NCBI RefSeq assembly: GCF_002944315.1
Contig: NZ_CP024314.1
Coordinates: 248,001 to 312,000, forward strand
Reading direction: 5' to 3'
Source: Rhizobium sp. NXC24
GTDB taxonomy: Bacteria > Pseudomonadota > Alphaproteobacteria > Rhizobiales > Rhizobiaceae
DNA length: 64,000 bases
This document shows positions 1 through 8,426 of this stretch, one piece after another. The notes under the pieces are model-generated. The model was given only the letters and a program-made list of their open reading frames with translations. It was not told where the DNA came from and ran no database searches. Both the position numbers and the translations under genes were made by a program. Every line of letters starts with the position of its first letter. Within the stretch, counting starts at the first letter, position 1.

Positions 1-439
1 TTGCGTTCGCGTTTGTTGCCGCAAGCCCGATAAGACCTTCCCCGGCCAGCCTTCGAACGTAGTATCCGAGCTCTCCCGCGGTGTAGCTGTTGGTCTGCGT
101 AAACACCGCGACGCCTAATGTGCGGGTGGTTTCAACCAAATCCGCAAAGGCAAGGTCAAAGCCGAGCTGCGCAATTCCGCCGTCGGCATCCGAAACCATG
201 AATGCGGGGAAACTCCGTTGCAGACTAGGTTGCGAGTCGCCCTTGATCCGGCCTTCGGCGAAGGCATTGAGGTAATCGACGAAATGCGGGAAGCCCAGCG
301 TTGCGGGACCAAAAAGCGCAGCCGACAATGTTGCATCGACGAGGGAACGGGCGCTCGCCTGCGAGGCACCGGCCGCTACGCAGGCGCGCATTGCGAGTTC
401 TTCCGCTTCCGGCCTACGGAGCGAGACCTCTTCTGCCAT
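1..439 (-). CDS. Ldh-family (malate/lactate/imino-acid) dehydrogenase, 3' end missing
   Basis: The reading frame starts with ATG at 439 (MAEEVSLRRPEAEELAMRAC) and stays open to the left edge, giving 146 codons of a protein that is usually about 330-350 residues. Stretches such as SLVDATLSAALFGPATLGFP and GVAVFTQTNSYTAGELGYYV fit the Ldh_2 family (PF02615): NAD(P)-dependent dehydrogenases of malate, ureidoglycolate or cyclic imino acids (DpkA type). It starts one base after the stop of the upstream flavoprotein gene (TGA-T-ATG), so it is the distal visible gene of the betaine operon. Known family members that reduce pyrroline- or piperideine-2-carboxylate would suit a proline- or pipecolate-betaine pathway, but the substrate is an inference. 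Confidence 0.72.
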   Translation of the reverse strand, partial: MAEEVSLRRPEAEELAMRACVAAGASQASARSLVDATLSAALFGPATLGFPHFVDYLNAFAEGRIKGDSQPSLQRSFPAFMVSDADGGIAQLGFDLAFADLVETTRTLGVAVFTQTNSYTAGELGYYVRRLAGEGLIGLAATNANA

Positions 440-440
440 A

Positions 441-2426
441 TCAAATCTCCAATCCTGTCTTTCGACCTTCGTAAAATGCGTAGGGAGCTTGTCGCGGGGC
501 CGCGCAATCGCCGATCTGACGAATGGTGACACCCAAAGCCGACAGACCTGGCATCAGCCAATCCGCGGGAAGATTTGTCGTCGCCATGACCAGCGTATCC
601 GCCTCGAGAAAGCGATGTTCGCCGGTATTGTGATCCACGAGCGTTGCGCCGTCCCCCTTCCACTCGACCACGCTCGATTCGACGATCCACTGGACGCCGA
701 GTTTGCGCAGGGCCTGCCGCATGGGGACGTCGGCTGCCGTTCGCTGAAGCTCTTTGCCGACAAAAGGATCCGGGGTGACGATGGTGACCAAATGACCCTC
801 TTCGGCCAGCTTCCAGGCCGTACCGCATGCCCTCCAGCCGCCGCCTTCGTCCAGAAGAAGAACGTGTTTTCCGGGTCTGACCTGCTTTGCCATCACGCCT
901 TCGACGGTAAAGACGCCGCCCTTCTCGATGCCGGGCAAGGTCTCCACAGTCGGCAGCGCCTTCTGGAAGCCAGTTTCCGGCGAATAGGATCCCGTGGCCA
1001 CAACAACCACATCCAACTCGGCCGCATTGATTTCCTCAGCTTCTACGTAGGTATTAAGCCGGACTTCGACGCCGAGGCTTTCGAGCTGGCGCTCATACCA
1101 TGCCAGGAGATCCAGTATCTGCGCCCGGCGCGGCTGAAGCCCCGCCAGCAGGAAATTGCCGCCCAGGCGACTGGACGCCTCGGCGAGGACGACGCTATGG
1201 CCTCGCTCTGCGGCCACTCTCGCCGCCTCCAGCCCAGCCGGCCCTCCGCCGATGACAAAAACCCGTTTGGGGACGTCTGTTTTTGTGAAGCGATCGCCGT
1301 TCCATTCGGACTCGCGGCCGGCTGAAGGATTGATCAGACAGCTTATCCAGTAATCGCGTGAGCGGCGGCCCCAACACATCTGATTGCACGAAATGCAGCC
1401 ACGAATGTCCTCAGGGCGACCTTCGGCAGCTTTCCGTGCCAGATGAGGATCGGCAATCTGACCTCGCACGATCGAGACTAGGTCGCAGGCGCCTTCTCCA
1501 AGCACCGTCTCGGCATTCTCGGGTGTCCGGATGTGGCTTTCTGCGGTGACGACAGCTTTCTTCACAACCTTTTTCAAAGTCGATGCCAGATCGGCCCCGA
1601 GCTTTTCAGGATAGATGAAAGTCGGCATCAGCTTGTAGAAGTCGAGATAGCCGCCCGATCCGCAGGTGACGTAGTCTATCAGGCCGAGCTCGTCATGGAG
1701 TTTGACGATCTCGGCAAGCTCCTCGCGTGAAAGAGCTGCCTTTACGTCAGGCTCGTCGCTGACGGCGATGCCGACGATGAAGTCAGGCCCGCAGGTCTCA
1801 CGGATCCTGGAGAGTATTTCCCGAGACATCCGTGTGCGATTTTCAAGCGACCCTCCCCATTGGTCGCCCCGGCGGTTGCTCCAGGGCGTCCAGAACTGAT
1901 CGACCATCCCGAGATAGGCCGCCCAGACCTCCACTCCATCAAAGCCCGCCTCGCGACATCGCCGTGCGGCCTGAACGAAGCCATCGATGGTTTCCCATAT
2001 CTCGTTTTCGGTCATCGGGTGCGATCCGTCGCTATCGTGATAGCTCGGCAAGCCGGAAGGCGACCAATGAGGATGGAAGGAATTATCGGAGTCGCCGTGC
2101 GCGCCGACATGGTAGAGCTGCTGAATGGCAACGGCGCCGTTGTCTTTGATCACCCGGACGACCTTTGCGAAATGCGGAATAACGGCGTCGTCCGAATGCC
2201 GGAAGTTGTGATGCGTCAGGACCGCGGACGCATGCACCGGCATCGGCTCGACGACAATCATCGCAGCGCCGCCGATCGCCCGCTCGGCATAATATGCCGC
2301 ATGGCGTTCGGTCGGCAGACCCTCCAAGGCGAGGTTTGAGGTGTGCGCGCCGAAGACAATTCGGTTTCGAAGGGTGCGGGAACCAATCTTTAGAGGCGCG
2401 AACAGGCGAGGAAACGTCTGGGACAT
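441..2426 (-). CDS. FMN/FAD/[4Fe-4S] oxidoreductase of the TMADH / 2,4-dienoyl-CoA reductase family
   Basis: This 661-residue protein has an N-terminal Old-Yellow-Enzyme-like TIM barrel (starting SQTFPRLFAPLKIGSRTLRN), then a four-cysteine cluster motif with the spacing C-x2-C-x3-C-x11-C (CISCNQMCWGRRSRDYWISC), then a dinucleotide-binding domain (VFVIGGGPAGLEAARVAAE). This is the architecture of trimethylamine dehydrogenase, dienoyl-CoA reductase and the demethylases DgcA and StcD. I chose ATG 2426 because the barrel begins there; the longer open frame overlaps the upstream gene. It lies 31 bp after the DUF3422 gene in the betaine transport operon. It is a distant paralogue of the flavoprotein at 8427 but, unlike that one, keeps all four cluster cysteines. 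A second demethylation or dehydrogenation step is a reasonable role; the substrate is unknown. Confidence 0.85.
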   Translation of the reverse strand: MSQTFPRLFAPLKIGSRTLRNRIVFGAHTSNLALEGLPTERHAAYYAERAIGGAAMIVVEPMPVHASAVLTHHNFRHSDDAVIPHFAKVVRVIKDNGAVAIQQLYHVGAHGDSDNSFHPHWSPSGLPSYHDSDGSHPMTENEIWETIDGFVQAARRCREAGFDGVEVWAAYLGMVDQFWTPWSNRRGDQWGGSLENRTRMSREILSRIRETCGPDFIVGIAVSDEPDVKAALSREELAEIVKLHDELGLIDYVTCGSGGYLDFYKLMPTFIYPEKLGADLASTLKKVVKKAVVTAESHIRTPENAETVLGEGACDLVSIVRGQIADPHLARKAAEGRPEDIRGCISCNQMCWGRRSRDYWISCLINPSAGRESEWNGDRFTKTDVPKRVFVIGGGPAGLEAARVAAERGHSVVLAEASSRLGGNFLLAGLQPRRAQILDLLAWYERQLESLGVEVRLNTYVEAEEINAAELDVVVVATGSYSPETGFQKALPTVETLPGIEKGGVFTVEGVMAKQVRPGKHVLLLDEGGGWRACGTAWKLAEEGHLVTIVTPDPFVGKELQRTAADVPMRQALRKLGVQWIVESSVVEWKGDGATLVDHNTGEHRFLEADTLVMATTNLPADWLMPGLSALGVTIRQIGDCAAPRQAPYAFYEGRKTGLEI

Positions 2427-2457
2427 GGGTGTTGGCTGCCAAGATGAGTGTCGTTGG

Positions 2458-3699
2458 TTACGATGCGCTATGCGCTGCGATGCCCTTTCGGACATGCCGA
2501 ATGCCCGCCCAGATCGCGAAAACTGCCACGGGAACGGTAAACAGCAGGCCGGCCTTTGCCAGATGGACGTCGAAGCCAAGTTCGCCAGCCGCCTCCAGGC
2601 ACACCTTTGTCAGGCTGATGGCGTAGTAGGTGATCGCGATGACCGAAAAGCCCTCGACCGCCTGCTGAATGTGAACCTGCACGCGTGCACGCTCTTCCAT
2701 CGAGCTTAGGAGCGATGCGTTCTGGTCCTCAAGCTGCACCTGGACGGTCGTCCGCAAGAGGTCGCCTGCAAGGCTGACCCGCTCACCCACTTCGGAAAGA
2801 CGCCGCTCCGTTGCATGGACGAAGCGAACGGCGGGCTGAAAGCGGCGATCGATGAAGGTACAGATACGTTGTCTTTCCTCCACTCGTTCTTCGCGCAGCT
2901 CAATCATCCTGCTTGCGACAATTTCGGCGTAGGCCTTTGTGGCTCCAAATCGTTGTTTTGCCTTTGCCGTCAGCTTCAAGACATCGGAAGATAGCTTCGT
3001 CACTTCCGACAGGAGCGCCTTGTCCACCTTTATTTCGCTCTGCATGTGCTCAATCAGAACGGTGAGGCGCCTGTCAAAATCCGAAAGTTGTTTGACCGTC
3101 TCACGCGCCACCGGCATGCCGAGCAGCGCCATCATCCGGTAGGTTTCAATTTCCAGCAGCCGCCTCACCATGCGACCCGTACGGTAGGCATTGAGGTTGC
3201 GGTTATAGACGCGAAATTCGACGAATCCGTCGTCATCGAGACGGAAACTCGAATAGACCTCCGCGTCGCCGCCGCCCACTTTCGATGCGACGTAGTCGAC
3301 TCCGGGTTTTGGACGCGGCGCCTCCTTTTCGTCTCGCACCAGGACGCGTACGGCAGCGATCACCTTGCCTTCTACGAAGCGAATGCAGTCGTAAAACGGC
3401 TTCGGCAATGCAGTCGGCTGGTCGATCGATGCCGGTGAGACGTAGGTCAACGTCACAAACTCGGTATGCGCCTCCCATTTCAGCCGTCCGTCGCCACATT
3501 TTCCTATGCCGTGGCTTCCCTGGCCCGTGATTGCAACATCATCAAGCTCCAGCAGTTCTGATGGGATGGGAGGAGCTGCGTTCTCCGAAACGATGGCGAC
3601 GTGCCAGACATCGGTGTCGCCATCGAAATAAAGTGAAGGTCTTGCGTGGAGTTCCTGATGGAGTTCCCTGCGCAATGGATGTTCGGCGCCGACAAGCAT
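2458..3699 (-). CDS. DUF3422 family membrane-anchored protein
   Basis: The protein has 413 residues and matches the DUF3422 pattern: the N-terminus HPLRRELHQELHARPSLYF, a long soluble middle, a helical region with coiled-coil character, and two hydrophobic segments near the C-terminus (around GFSVIAITYYAISL and LLFTVPVAVFAIWAGI) followed by a basic tail. No biochemical function is established for the family as far as I know. ATG 3699 is preceded by AAAAGGG and lies 26 bp after the proV stop; longer frames would overlap proV. Its place between the betaine ABC transporter and the oxidative enzymes suggests a role in betaine use, perhaps a membrane scaffold or transport modulator, but that is context only. 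Confidence 0.8.
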   Translation of the reverse strand: MLVGAEHPLRRELHQELHARPSLYFDGDTDVWHVAIVSENAAPPIPSELLELDDVAITGQGSHGIGKCGDGRLKWEAHTEFVTLTYVSPASIDQPTALPKPFYDCIRFVEGKVIAAVRVLVRDEKEAPRPKPGVDYVASKVGGGDAEVYSSFRLDDDGFVEFRVYNRNLNAYRTGRMVRRLLEIETYRMMALLGMPVARETVKQLSDFDRRLTVLIEHMQSEIKVDKALLSEVTKLSSDVLKLTAKAKQRFGATKAYAEIVASRMIELREERVEERQRICTFIDRRFQPAVRFVHATERRLSEVGERVSLAGDLLRTTVQVQLEDQNASLLSSMEERARVQVHIQQAVEGFSVIAITYYAISLTKVCLEAAGELGFDVHLAKAGLLFTVPVAVFAIWAGIRHVRKGIAAHSAS

Positions 3700-3725
3700 C
3701 TGGTTGACCCTTTTCAAACAATGGA

Positions 3726-4802
3726 TCAGCGCACCATGGCGACCACGTCCCTTTGTCGTTCTTGATCTTGTGAACTGACCATTGCACAAGCGAGCTGGCG
3801 CAGTGTCACCACGCCGACAGGCTCGGAAGAGGCGCCTAGCACCGTCACGTCCCCATCCGGCACAGATGCAAGCAAGCGCACGGCTTCTTCCACCGTCGTC
3901 CCCGCGTGCACGGTAAGGCCGCTGGATGCTGTCGCGCCACGGAGAGGCGACATGATCGCCTCCACCTGGACGACGCGCCCGCGGTTTACTTCCTTGACGA
4001 AGTTGGCGACATAGTCGTCGGCCGGACGCAGGACGATGTCCTGGCTGGTTCCTTGCTGAATGATCTCGCCGTCGCGCAGAATTGCGATTTGATCACCGAG
4101 ACGAAGAGCCTCGTCGAGGTCGTGGGTGATGAAGACGATCGTTTTTTTGATCTCCTTCTGGATGTCGAGAAGGACAGTCTGCATGTCCGTTCGGATCAAT
4201 GGATCAAGAGCCGAATAAGCCTCGTCCATGAGCAGCACCGGCGCATCGTTCGAAAGAGCGCGTGCGAGCCCGACGCGTTGCTGCATCCCGCCCGAGAGCT
4301 GATTGGGATACTTGTCTTCAAATCCCTTCAGTCCCACTCGCTCCAGCCATCGCATGGCGACATCGACGGCTTTCGCACGAGCAATTCCTTGGACTTCCAA
4401 CCCGAAAACGGTGTTGTCGAGGACGCTACGGTGCGGCAGAAGTGCAAACTTCTGAAACACCATTGCCGTCTGGTGCCGGCGGAACTCGCGAAGCTGGGTT
4501 TCGTCCATTTTGACAACGTCGACACCATCGACCAGCACTTCGCCCGCTGTCGGATCGATCAGACGGTTTATGTGGCGAATGAGCGTTGACTTGCCTGAGC
4601 CGGAGAGGCCCATGATGACCTGGATACAGCCCGATGGGATCTCGATATTGATGTCTTTCAGACCCAATATATGCCCGTGCGTTCGGTTGAGCTCGGCCTT
4701 GGTCATGCCCTTCTGAGCAGCCTCGATATGGGCTGCCGCATTGGGACCGAAGATCTTGTAAAGGTGTCGGATCCTGATACCGCCGAAATGATGATCAGCC
4801 AT
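3726..4802 (-). CDS. proV: Glycine betaine/proline betaine ABC transporter ATPase (ProV/OpuAA type)
   Basis: The 358-residue protein is a quaternary-amine-type ATPase. It has Walker A (GLSGSGKST), a Q-loop (MVFQKFALLPHR), the ABC signature (LSGGMQQRV), Walker B (VLLMDEAYSALDP) and the H-loop (ITHDLDEAL), followed by a C-terminal CBS-like sensory region of about 90 residues. The ATG at 4802 overlaps the last 8 bases of the permease gene, which indicates translational coupling. The family energises import of glycine betaine, proline betaine or related compounds. In this operon the enzymes downstream favour stachydrine-like substrates used as carbon and nitrogen source rather than pure osmoprotection. 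Confidence 0.93.
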   Translation of the reverse strand: MADHHFGGIRIRHLYKIFGPNAAAHIEAAQKGMTKAELNRTHGHILGLKDINIEIPSGCIQVIMGLSGSGKSTLIRHINRLIDPTAGEVLVDGVDVVKMDETQLREFRRHQTAMVFQKFALLPHRSVLDNTVFGLEVQGIARAKAVDVAMRWLERVGLKGFEDKYPNQLSGGMQQRVGLARALSNDAPVLLMDEAYSALDPLIRTDMQTVLLDIQKEIKKTIVFITHDLDEALRLGDQIAILRDGEIIQQGTSQDIVLRPADDYVANFVKEVNRGRVVQVEAIMSPLRGATASSGLTVHAGTTVEEAVRLLASVPDGDVTVLGASSEPVGVVTLRQLACAMVSSQDQERQRDVVAMVR

Positions 4803-5682
4803 GAACGGTCTCCCGGTGCTTCTGGAGTCTTTTGCCGTATGCCTGGCTGACCCGGTCAAAGATGATGGCGATGCCAACGATGGCAAGTCCGTTAAAGATA
4901 CCCAAGGTGAAGTATTGATTTGCGATTGCCTTGAGCACGGGTTGGCCGAGGCCTTGCACGCCGATCATCGAGGCGATGACGACCATTGCCAGTGCCATCA
5001 TGATGGTCTGGTTGATCCCGGCCATGATTGTCGGCAAGGCAAGCGGCAACTGCACCTTGAAGAGCTTCTGTGATCGGTTGGTTCCGAATGCGTCGGCAGC
5101 TTCCAGGACATCCTTATCGACAAGCCGGATACCAAGGTCGGTGAGCCTGATCATCGGCGGAATAGCGTAGATGACGACTGCGATGAGGCCGGGTACGCGT
5201 CCGATGCCAAGAAGCATCACCACGGGGATGAGATACACGAAACTCGGCATGGTCTGCATGATATCGAGGATCGGGCTGACCAGCTTCTGAATGCGGTCGG
5301 AGCGCGACATCAGAATGCCGATAGGCAGACCTATGGCGATCGAGAGTACGGTGCAGACGAAAATCATCGAGATCGTGCGCATCGTGTCCTGCCACATGTC
5401 GAAATAACCGATCAGCAACAGCGTCACGAGACAGCCCAGGACGATCTTGAAATTGCGGCTCGCAAGCCACGCGACCGCCAGGATCAAGAGCGTGATGATC
5501 GGCCACGGGGTTTGGGTCATGAATTTCTCGGCCGCCATCAAGAAATGCTGCAGCGGCGTGAAAAAGCCCTCGATCGTGTCTCCGTAGGCTCTTGTGAATG
5601 CGCGAAAATTGTCGTCGATGAGCTTCTTGAGATCACGAAGCGCATCGTCGTTCATGTGAGGGAAGGTGTAAAACCAGTCCAT
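4795..5682 (-). CDS. proW: Betaine ABC transporter permease (ProW type)
   Basis: The 295-residue inner-membrane protein has a hydrophilic N-terminal segment of about 60 residues, then five to six membrane helices (for example PIITLLILAVAWLA, IVLGCLVTLLLIGYF, IFVCTVLSIAIGLPIGIL) and the binding-protein-dependent permease EAA-type loop (DVLEAADAFGTNRSQKLFKVQLP) that contacts the ATPase. It belongs to the QAT family of betaine importers. It sits between the binding-protein gene (95 bp upstream, with a stem-loop between) and proV (8-bp overlap), the normal order for this transporter. Confidence 0.92.
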   Translation of the reverse strand: MDWFYTFPHMNDDALRDLKKLIDDNFRAFTRAYGDTIEGFFTPLQHFLMAAEKFMTQTPWPIITLLILAVAWLASRNFKIVLGCLVTLLLIGYFDMWQDTMRTISMIFVCTVLSIAIGLPIGILMSRSDRIQKLVSPILDIMQTMPSFVYLIPVVMLLGIGRVPGLIAVVIYAIPPMIRLTDLGIRLVDKDVLEAADAFGTNRSQKLFKVQLPLALPTIMAGINQTIMMALAMVVIASMIGVQGLGQPVLKAIANQYFTLGIFNGLAIVGIAIIFDRVSQAYGKRLQKHRETVHG

Positions 5683-5741
5683 GCGGTTCCCCTTTTCTTA
5701 AAGAAGCCGTGCCAGTCTTTTTATGTTGTGCGGCGGTGAGG

Positions 5742-5764
5742 AGCGGCGCGCCCTGCGCGCCGCT
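5742..5764 (-). promoter_or_regulatory. Intercistronic stem-loop between proX and proW
   Basis: A perfect 9-bp stem (AGCGGCGCG / CGCGCCGCT) with a 5-base loop lies in the 95-bp gap between the binding-protein and permease genes. There is no T-run after it on the minus strand. In many ABC operons such a hairpin protects or partly ends the binding-protein message so that more of it is made than permease; that role is inferred here. Confidence 0.55.
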
Positions 5765-5777
5765 TGTTTAGGGGCGG

Positions 5778-6779
5778 CTAGAGAGCGGCCTCGATCTTCT
5801 TGGCGGCATCCGGAGTGACCCACTTCGTCCAGACGTCTTTGTTTTCCTTCAGGAAGTGCTTGGCGCCATCTTCGCCGCTTGCCTGGTTGTCCGTCATCCA
5901 GGCCATCAGACCGTTGACGGTCTGGTTGCTCCAGGAGCGCTTCTTGAGATAGTCCATGACTTCGGGGCTGACCTTCTCGGAAAAGGTCTTGGCAACCAGC
6001 GTGACGACATGGTCGGTCGGCCAGGCATTCGGCTTGGGATCGGCGCAGTCAGCCACTGTATTGCAGCGCTTCCATTCCGCAGGATCGTTCGGCACGCCTG
6101 CATCGAGCTTCACCATCGCGTATTTGCCGAGCAATGCCGTTGGCGCCCAGTAATAACCTACCCAGCCTTCTTTGCGCTCATAGGCTTTTGCAATCGAACC
6201 ATCGAGGCCTGCCGCAGAGCCGGTATCGACCAGAGTGAAGCCTGCCTTGTCCGCATTGAAGGCCTTGTAATATTGCGATGTGACGATCGTGCCGCCCCAA
6301 CCCTGGGGGCCATTGAAGATAGCGCCCTTCTTGGCGTCTTCAGGATCTGGGAACAATTCGGGGTGCTTCAGCATATCAGGAATGGTCTTGATGTCCGGAT
6401 GTGCGTCGGCAACATACTTCGGGATCCACCATCCCTGCACGCCGCCATCGGGAAGCGGGGATCCGACCTGAACGATCCTCCCTTCGTCGGTACCCTTCTT
6501 GACGACGTCTGGCAGCAGGTCGATCCAGGCTTCCGGCGCAATATCGGGTTCACCCTTCTCCGCCATGGAGGTGATCGTCGGAACGGTGTCACCAACGGTG
6601 ATATCCGCTTCGCATCCATAGCCTTCATTCAGGATGATCTTATCGAGATTGGAGAGGACTTCCGCGCTTTGCCAGTTCATGCTGGCGATCGTGATGTTGC
6701 CACATTCGGCGGCACTCGCAATGGAAGCTCCGCCTACCAGTCCAAACAACATGCAGGTCGATGCCAATAGCTTTTTCAT
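5778..6779 (-). CDS. proX: Periplasmic betaine-binding protein (ProX/OpuAC type)
   Basis: The 333-residue precursor starts with a clear signal peptide (MKKLLASTCMLFGLVGGASI, cleavage after ASA). The mature part matches OpuAC-like substrate-binding proteins: NITIASMNWQSAEVLSNLD near the start, GEPDIAPEAWIDL, and several Trp residues (QGWWIPKY, EGWVGYYWAP) of the kind that form aromatic cages for quaternary ammonium groups. It delivers betaine to ProW/ProV. It follows the ProC-like gene by 64 bp and precedes proW. The exact ligand (glycine betaine, proline betaine or hydroxyproline betaine) cannot be read from the sequence; the neighbouring demethylase favours proline betaine. Confidence 0.92.
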   Translation of the reverse strand: MKKLLASTCMLFGLVGGASIASAAECGNITIASMNWQSAEVLSNLDKIILNEGYGCEADITVGDTVPTITSMAEKGEPDIAPEAWIDLLPDVVKKGTDEGRIVQVGSPLPDGGVQGWWIPKYVADAHPDIKTIPDMLKHPELFPDPEDAKKGAIFNGPQGWGGTIVTSQYYKAFNADKAGFTLVDTGSAAGLDGSIAKAYERKEGWVGYYWAPTALLGKYAMVKLDAGVPNDPAEWKRCNTVADCADPKPNAWPTDHVVTLVAKTFSEKVSPEVMDYLKKRSWSNQTVNGLMAWMTDNQASGEDGAKHFLKENKDVWTKWVTPDAAKKIEAAL

Positions 6780-6843
6780 TATCGTTCCCTCAGTTTAGCG
6801 GCTTGTCTTAGGGGCGGGGCGCCGCAAACCCGCATTCAGGCTA

Positions 6844-7638
6844 TCAGGAAATCTGTCCCATTTTTATTGATTTTGCGAATGCTGCGGACAAACCATTTTG
6901 TACCGCGGTATCGAAGCCGGAAGCGCGCATTTCCTCGATCGCTGCTGCAGTTGTGCCGCGATAATCGAGAAAGGTGCGAACGATGTCGTCGGGATTTTCA
7001 TCCCGCTTTTGCAGCAAGCCACCCGTGCCGACCAGAACAGCGTTAACGGCGCGGTGCGCGACTTTTGGTTCCAGCCCGCGCGCGATCGCATCCTTCAGCA
7101 TGGCAGCGGCGAGCAGGGCGGGGAATGCCGGCCCCGCGCCCGAAAGACCGGTCAGATAGTCGATGTCGCCTTCGCTTGCGACCTCGTCCTGCATTCCGCA
7201 GGCGTCGAATATGGCTCGAACAGCGGCCTTGTCTTCACCTGTCGCATGCTGCGTGGCGATCCATGGTGTATAGGAAAGCGCCACTTCCGCGGCTGCGTTG
7301 GGAAGTGCACGGACAACGCGCGGAGTATTGTGGTGATGGCAAAGCGCGGCGAGGGAGACACCGGCCATAACAGAGATCACCAACTTGCCTTTGGCATCGA
7401 TACGCAATTGCCTCCAGTCGGCAGGTCGCACGGAAAGAAAAATGATATCGGAACGGTCTGCCAACTCTTGATTGTCGACGGTCCAGAAAGCTTGCGAAAA
7501 CCTGTCCGGCCGCGTGCTTCGATAGGAGAGGGCAAGATCTTCGTCGCCGACGACGCCAGCGCTTACCAAAGACTCTGCAATCGCCCCGCCAAGCCAGCCT
7601 GCACCTCCAACGATACCGATCTTTCCTAAACCGCTCAT
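6844..7638 (-). CDS. Pyrroline-5-carboxylate reductase family protein (ProC-like)
   Basis: The 264-residue protein has an N-terminal Rossmann motif (KIGIVGGAGWLGGAIAESL) and the C-terminal ProC dimerisation signature (LTGLSGAGPAFPALLAAAML, then FLDYRGTTAAAIEEM). Canonical ProC reduces P5C to proline with NAD(P)H. Within a betaine operon a biosynthetic ProC would be paradoxical, so it probably acts on a cyclic imino acid formed in the pathway. It starts 12 bp after the TetR gene and is followed by proX, so it is the second gene of the operon. Activity on P5C or another imine is not decidable from sequence alone. Confidence 0.85.
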   Translation of the reverse strand: MSGLGKIGIVGGAGWLGGAIAESLVSAGVVGDEDLALSYRSTRPDRFSQAFWTVDNQELADRSDIIFLSVRPADWRQLRIDAKGKLVISVMAGVSLAALCHHHNTPRVVRALPNAAAEVALSYTPWIATQHATGEDKAAVRAIFDACGMQDEVASEGDIDYLTGLSGAGPAFPALLAAAMLKDAIARGLEPKVAHRAVNAVLVGTGGLLQKRDENPDDIVRTFLDYRGTTAAAIEEMRASGFDTAVQNGLSAAFAKSIKMGQIS

Positions 7639-7650
7639 TCTTGCCCGCCG

Positions 7651-8280
7651 TTAGTCTGGCTTGTAACCGTGCCGCGCAAAGAAGCGGTCCAGCTCTCTCT
7701 GCTGCGGCACCTGGCCAGTATAGATTGCGATATATTCAGGTATGCGCTTCATACGCAGACCGATTTCCTCGTTGGACTGCATCGAGATGTAGCCGATCTG
7801 CACCAGATAGGTTGTTCTCGCGCGCACGTCTGCGGCGGCGGCTTCATAGCCGAACCGCATGAACATCCGCGTAAGCGCCTCTACTCTTGCCTGGTCCGCG
7901 CGCTGAACCTCTTCGAGAATTTCCGACGATTGCAGTGCCCAACTGCGCACTGCGAACTCGAACTGCGAGTCGAAAAGGTCCTTATTCAGCCAGCAATCGA
8001 AAACATTGAGCATGGCTTCCGCCAAGGATTCTGCATATGCCTCCGACTGCTTGATAATGTTGCCGGTGTTCTTGTCTCTCCATCTTGCAAGCAAAGCGCC
8101 CAGCAGCTCCTCCCGATCCTTGAAGAACCAGTAGAAGCTGGTGCGGGAAAGCTTGAGCTTCTTTGCCAGCGGCAGGATTTTGACCGCATCAACTCCGGCG
8201 TCGATCAGCGAGCTGTATGCCGCCTCCAGCCAGCCTTCCTGCGATCCGCGCCAACCACTGTCGTTCAAACTCTGGTCCAT
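7651..8280 (-). CDS. TetR/AcrR family regulator of the betaine operons
   Basis: The 209-residue protein has a TetR-type N-terminal helix-turn-helix (AAYSSLIDAGVDAVKILPLA, then KKLKLSRTSFYWFFKDREEL) and a larger C-terminal ligand-binding half. It is the first gene of the minus-strand operon and is transcribed away from the stcD-like gene at 8427. The 146-bp gap between them holds a long inverted repeat that is the probable operator. It likely represses both operons until a betaine or demethylated intermediate binds; the ligand is inferred from context. Confidence 0.88.
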   Translation of the reverse strand: MDQSLNDSGWRGSQEGWLEAAYSSLIDAGVDAVKILPLAKKLKLSRTSFYWFFKDREELLGALLARWRDKNTGNIIKQSEAYAESLAEAMLNVFDCWLNKDLFDSQFEFAVRSWALQSSEILEEVQRADQARVEALTRMFMRFGYEAAAADVRARTTYLVQIGYISMQSNEEIGLRMKRIPEYIAIYTGQVPQQRELDRFFARHGYKPD

Positions 8281-8319
8281 GACCTATCTCCTATCAAATT
8301 GCGAAGGCCGACACAAGGA

Positions 8320-8383
8320 AAATGTACATCAGTGTCGAAATTAGAGACTAAAATGTTTTCTGCATTGACACGTATGTACATTT
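8320..8383. promoter_or_regulatory. Probable TetR operator: paired ATGTACAT elements in a long inverted repeat
   Basis: Two 17-bp arms, AAATGTACATCAGTGTC at 8320-8336 and GACACGTATGTACATTT at 8367-8383, are inverted copies matching at 15 of 17 positions. Each arm contains the perfect palindrome ATGTACAT. They sit between two divergent start codons (8280 and 8427), where one regulator could control both promoters. The two palindrome centres are about 51 bp apart, close to five helical turns. Confidence 0.75.
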
Positions 8384-8426
8384 GCGCATAGCGTCATTGT
8401 GATGTTTCTAATCCGGAGCCCGACAT

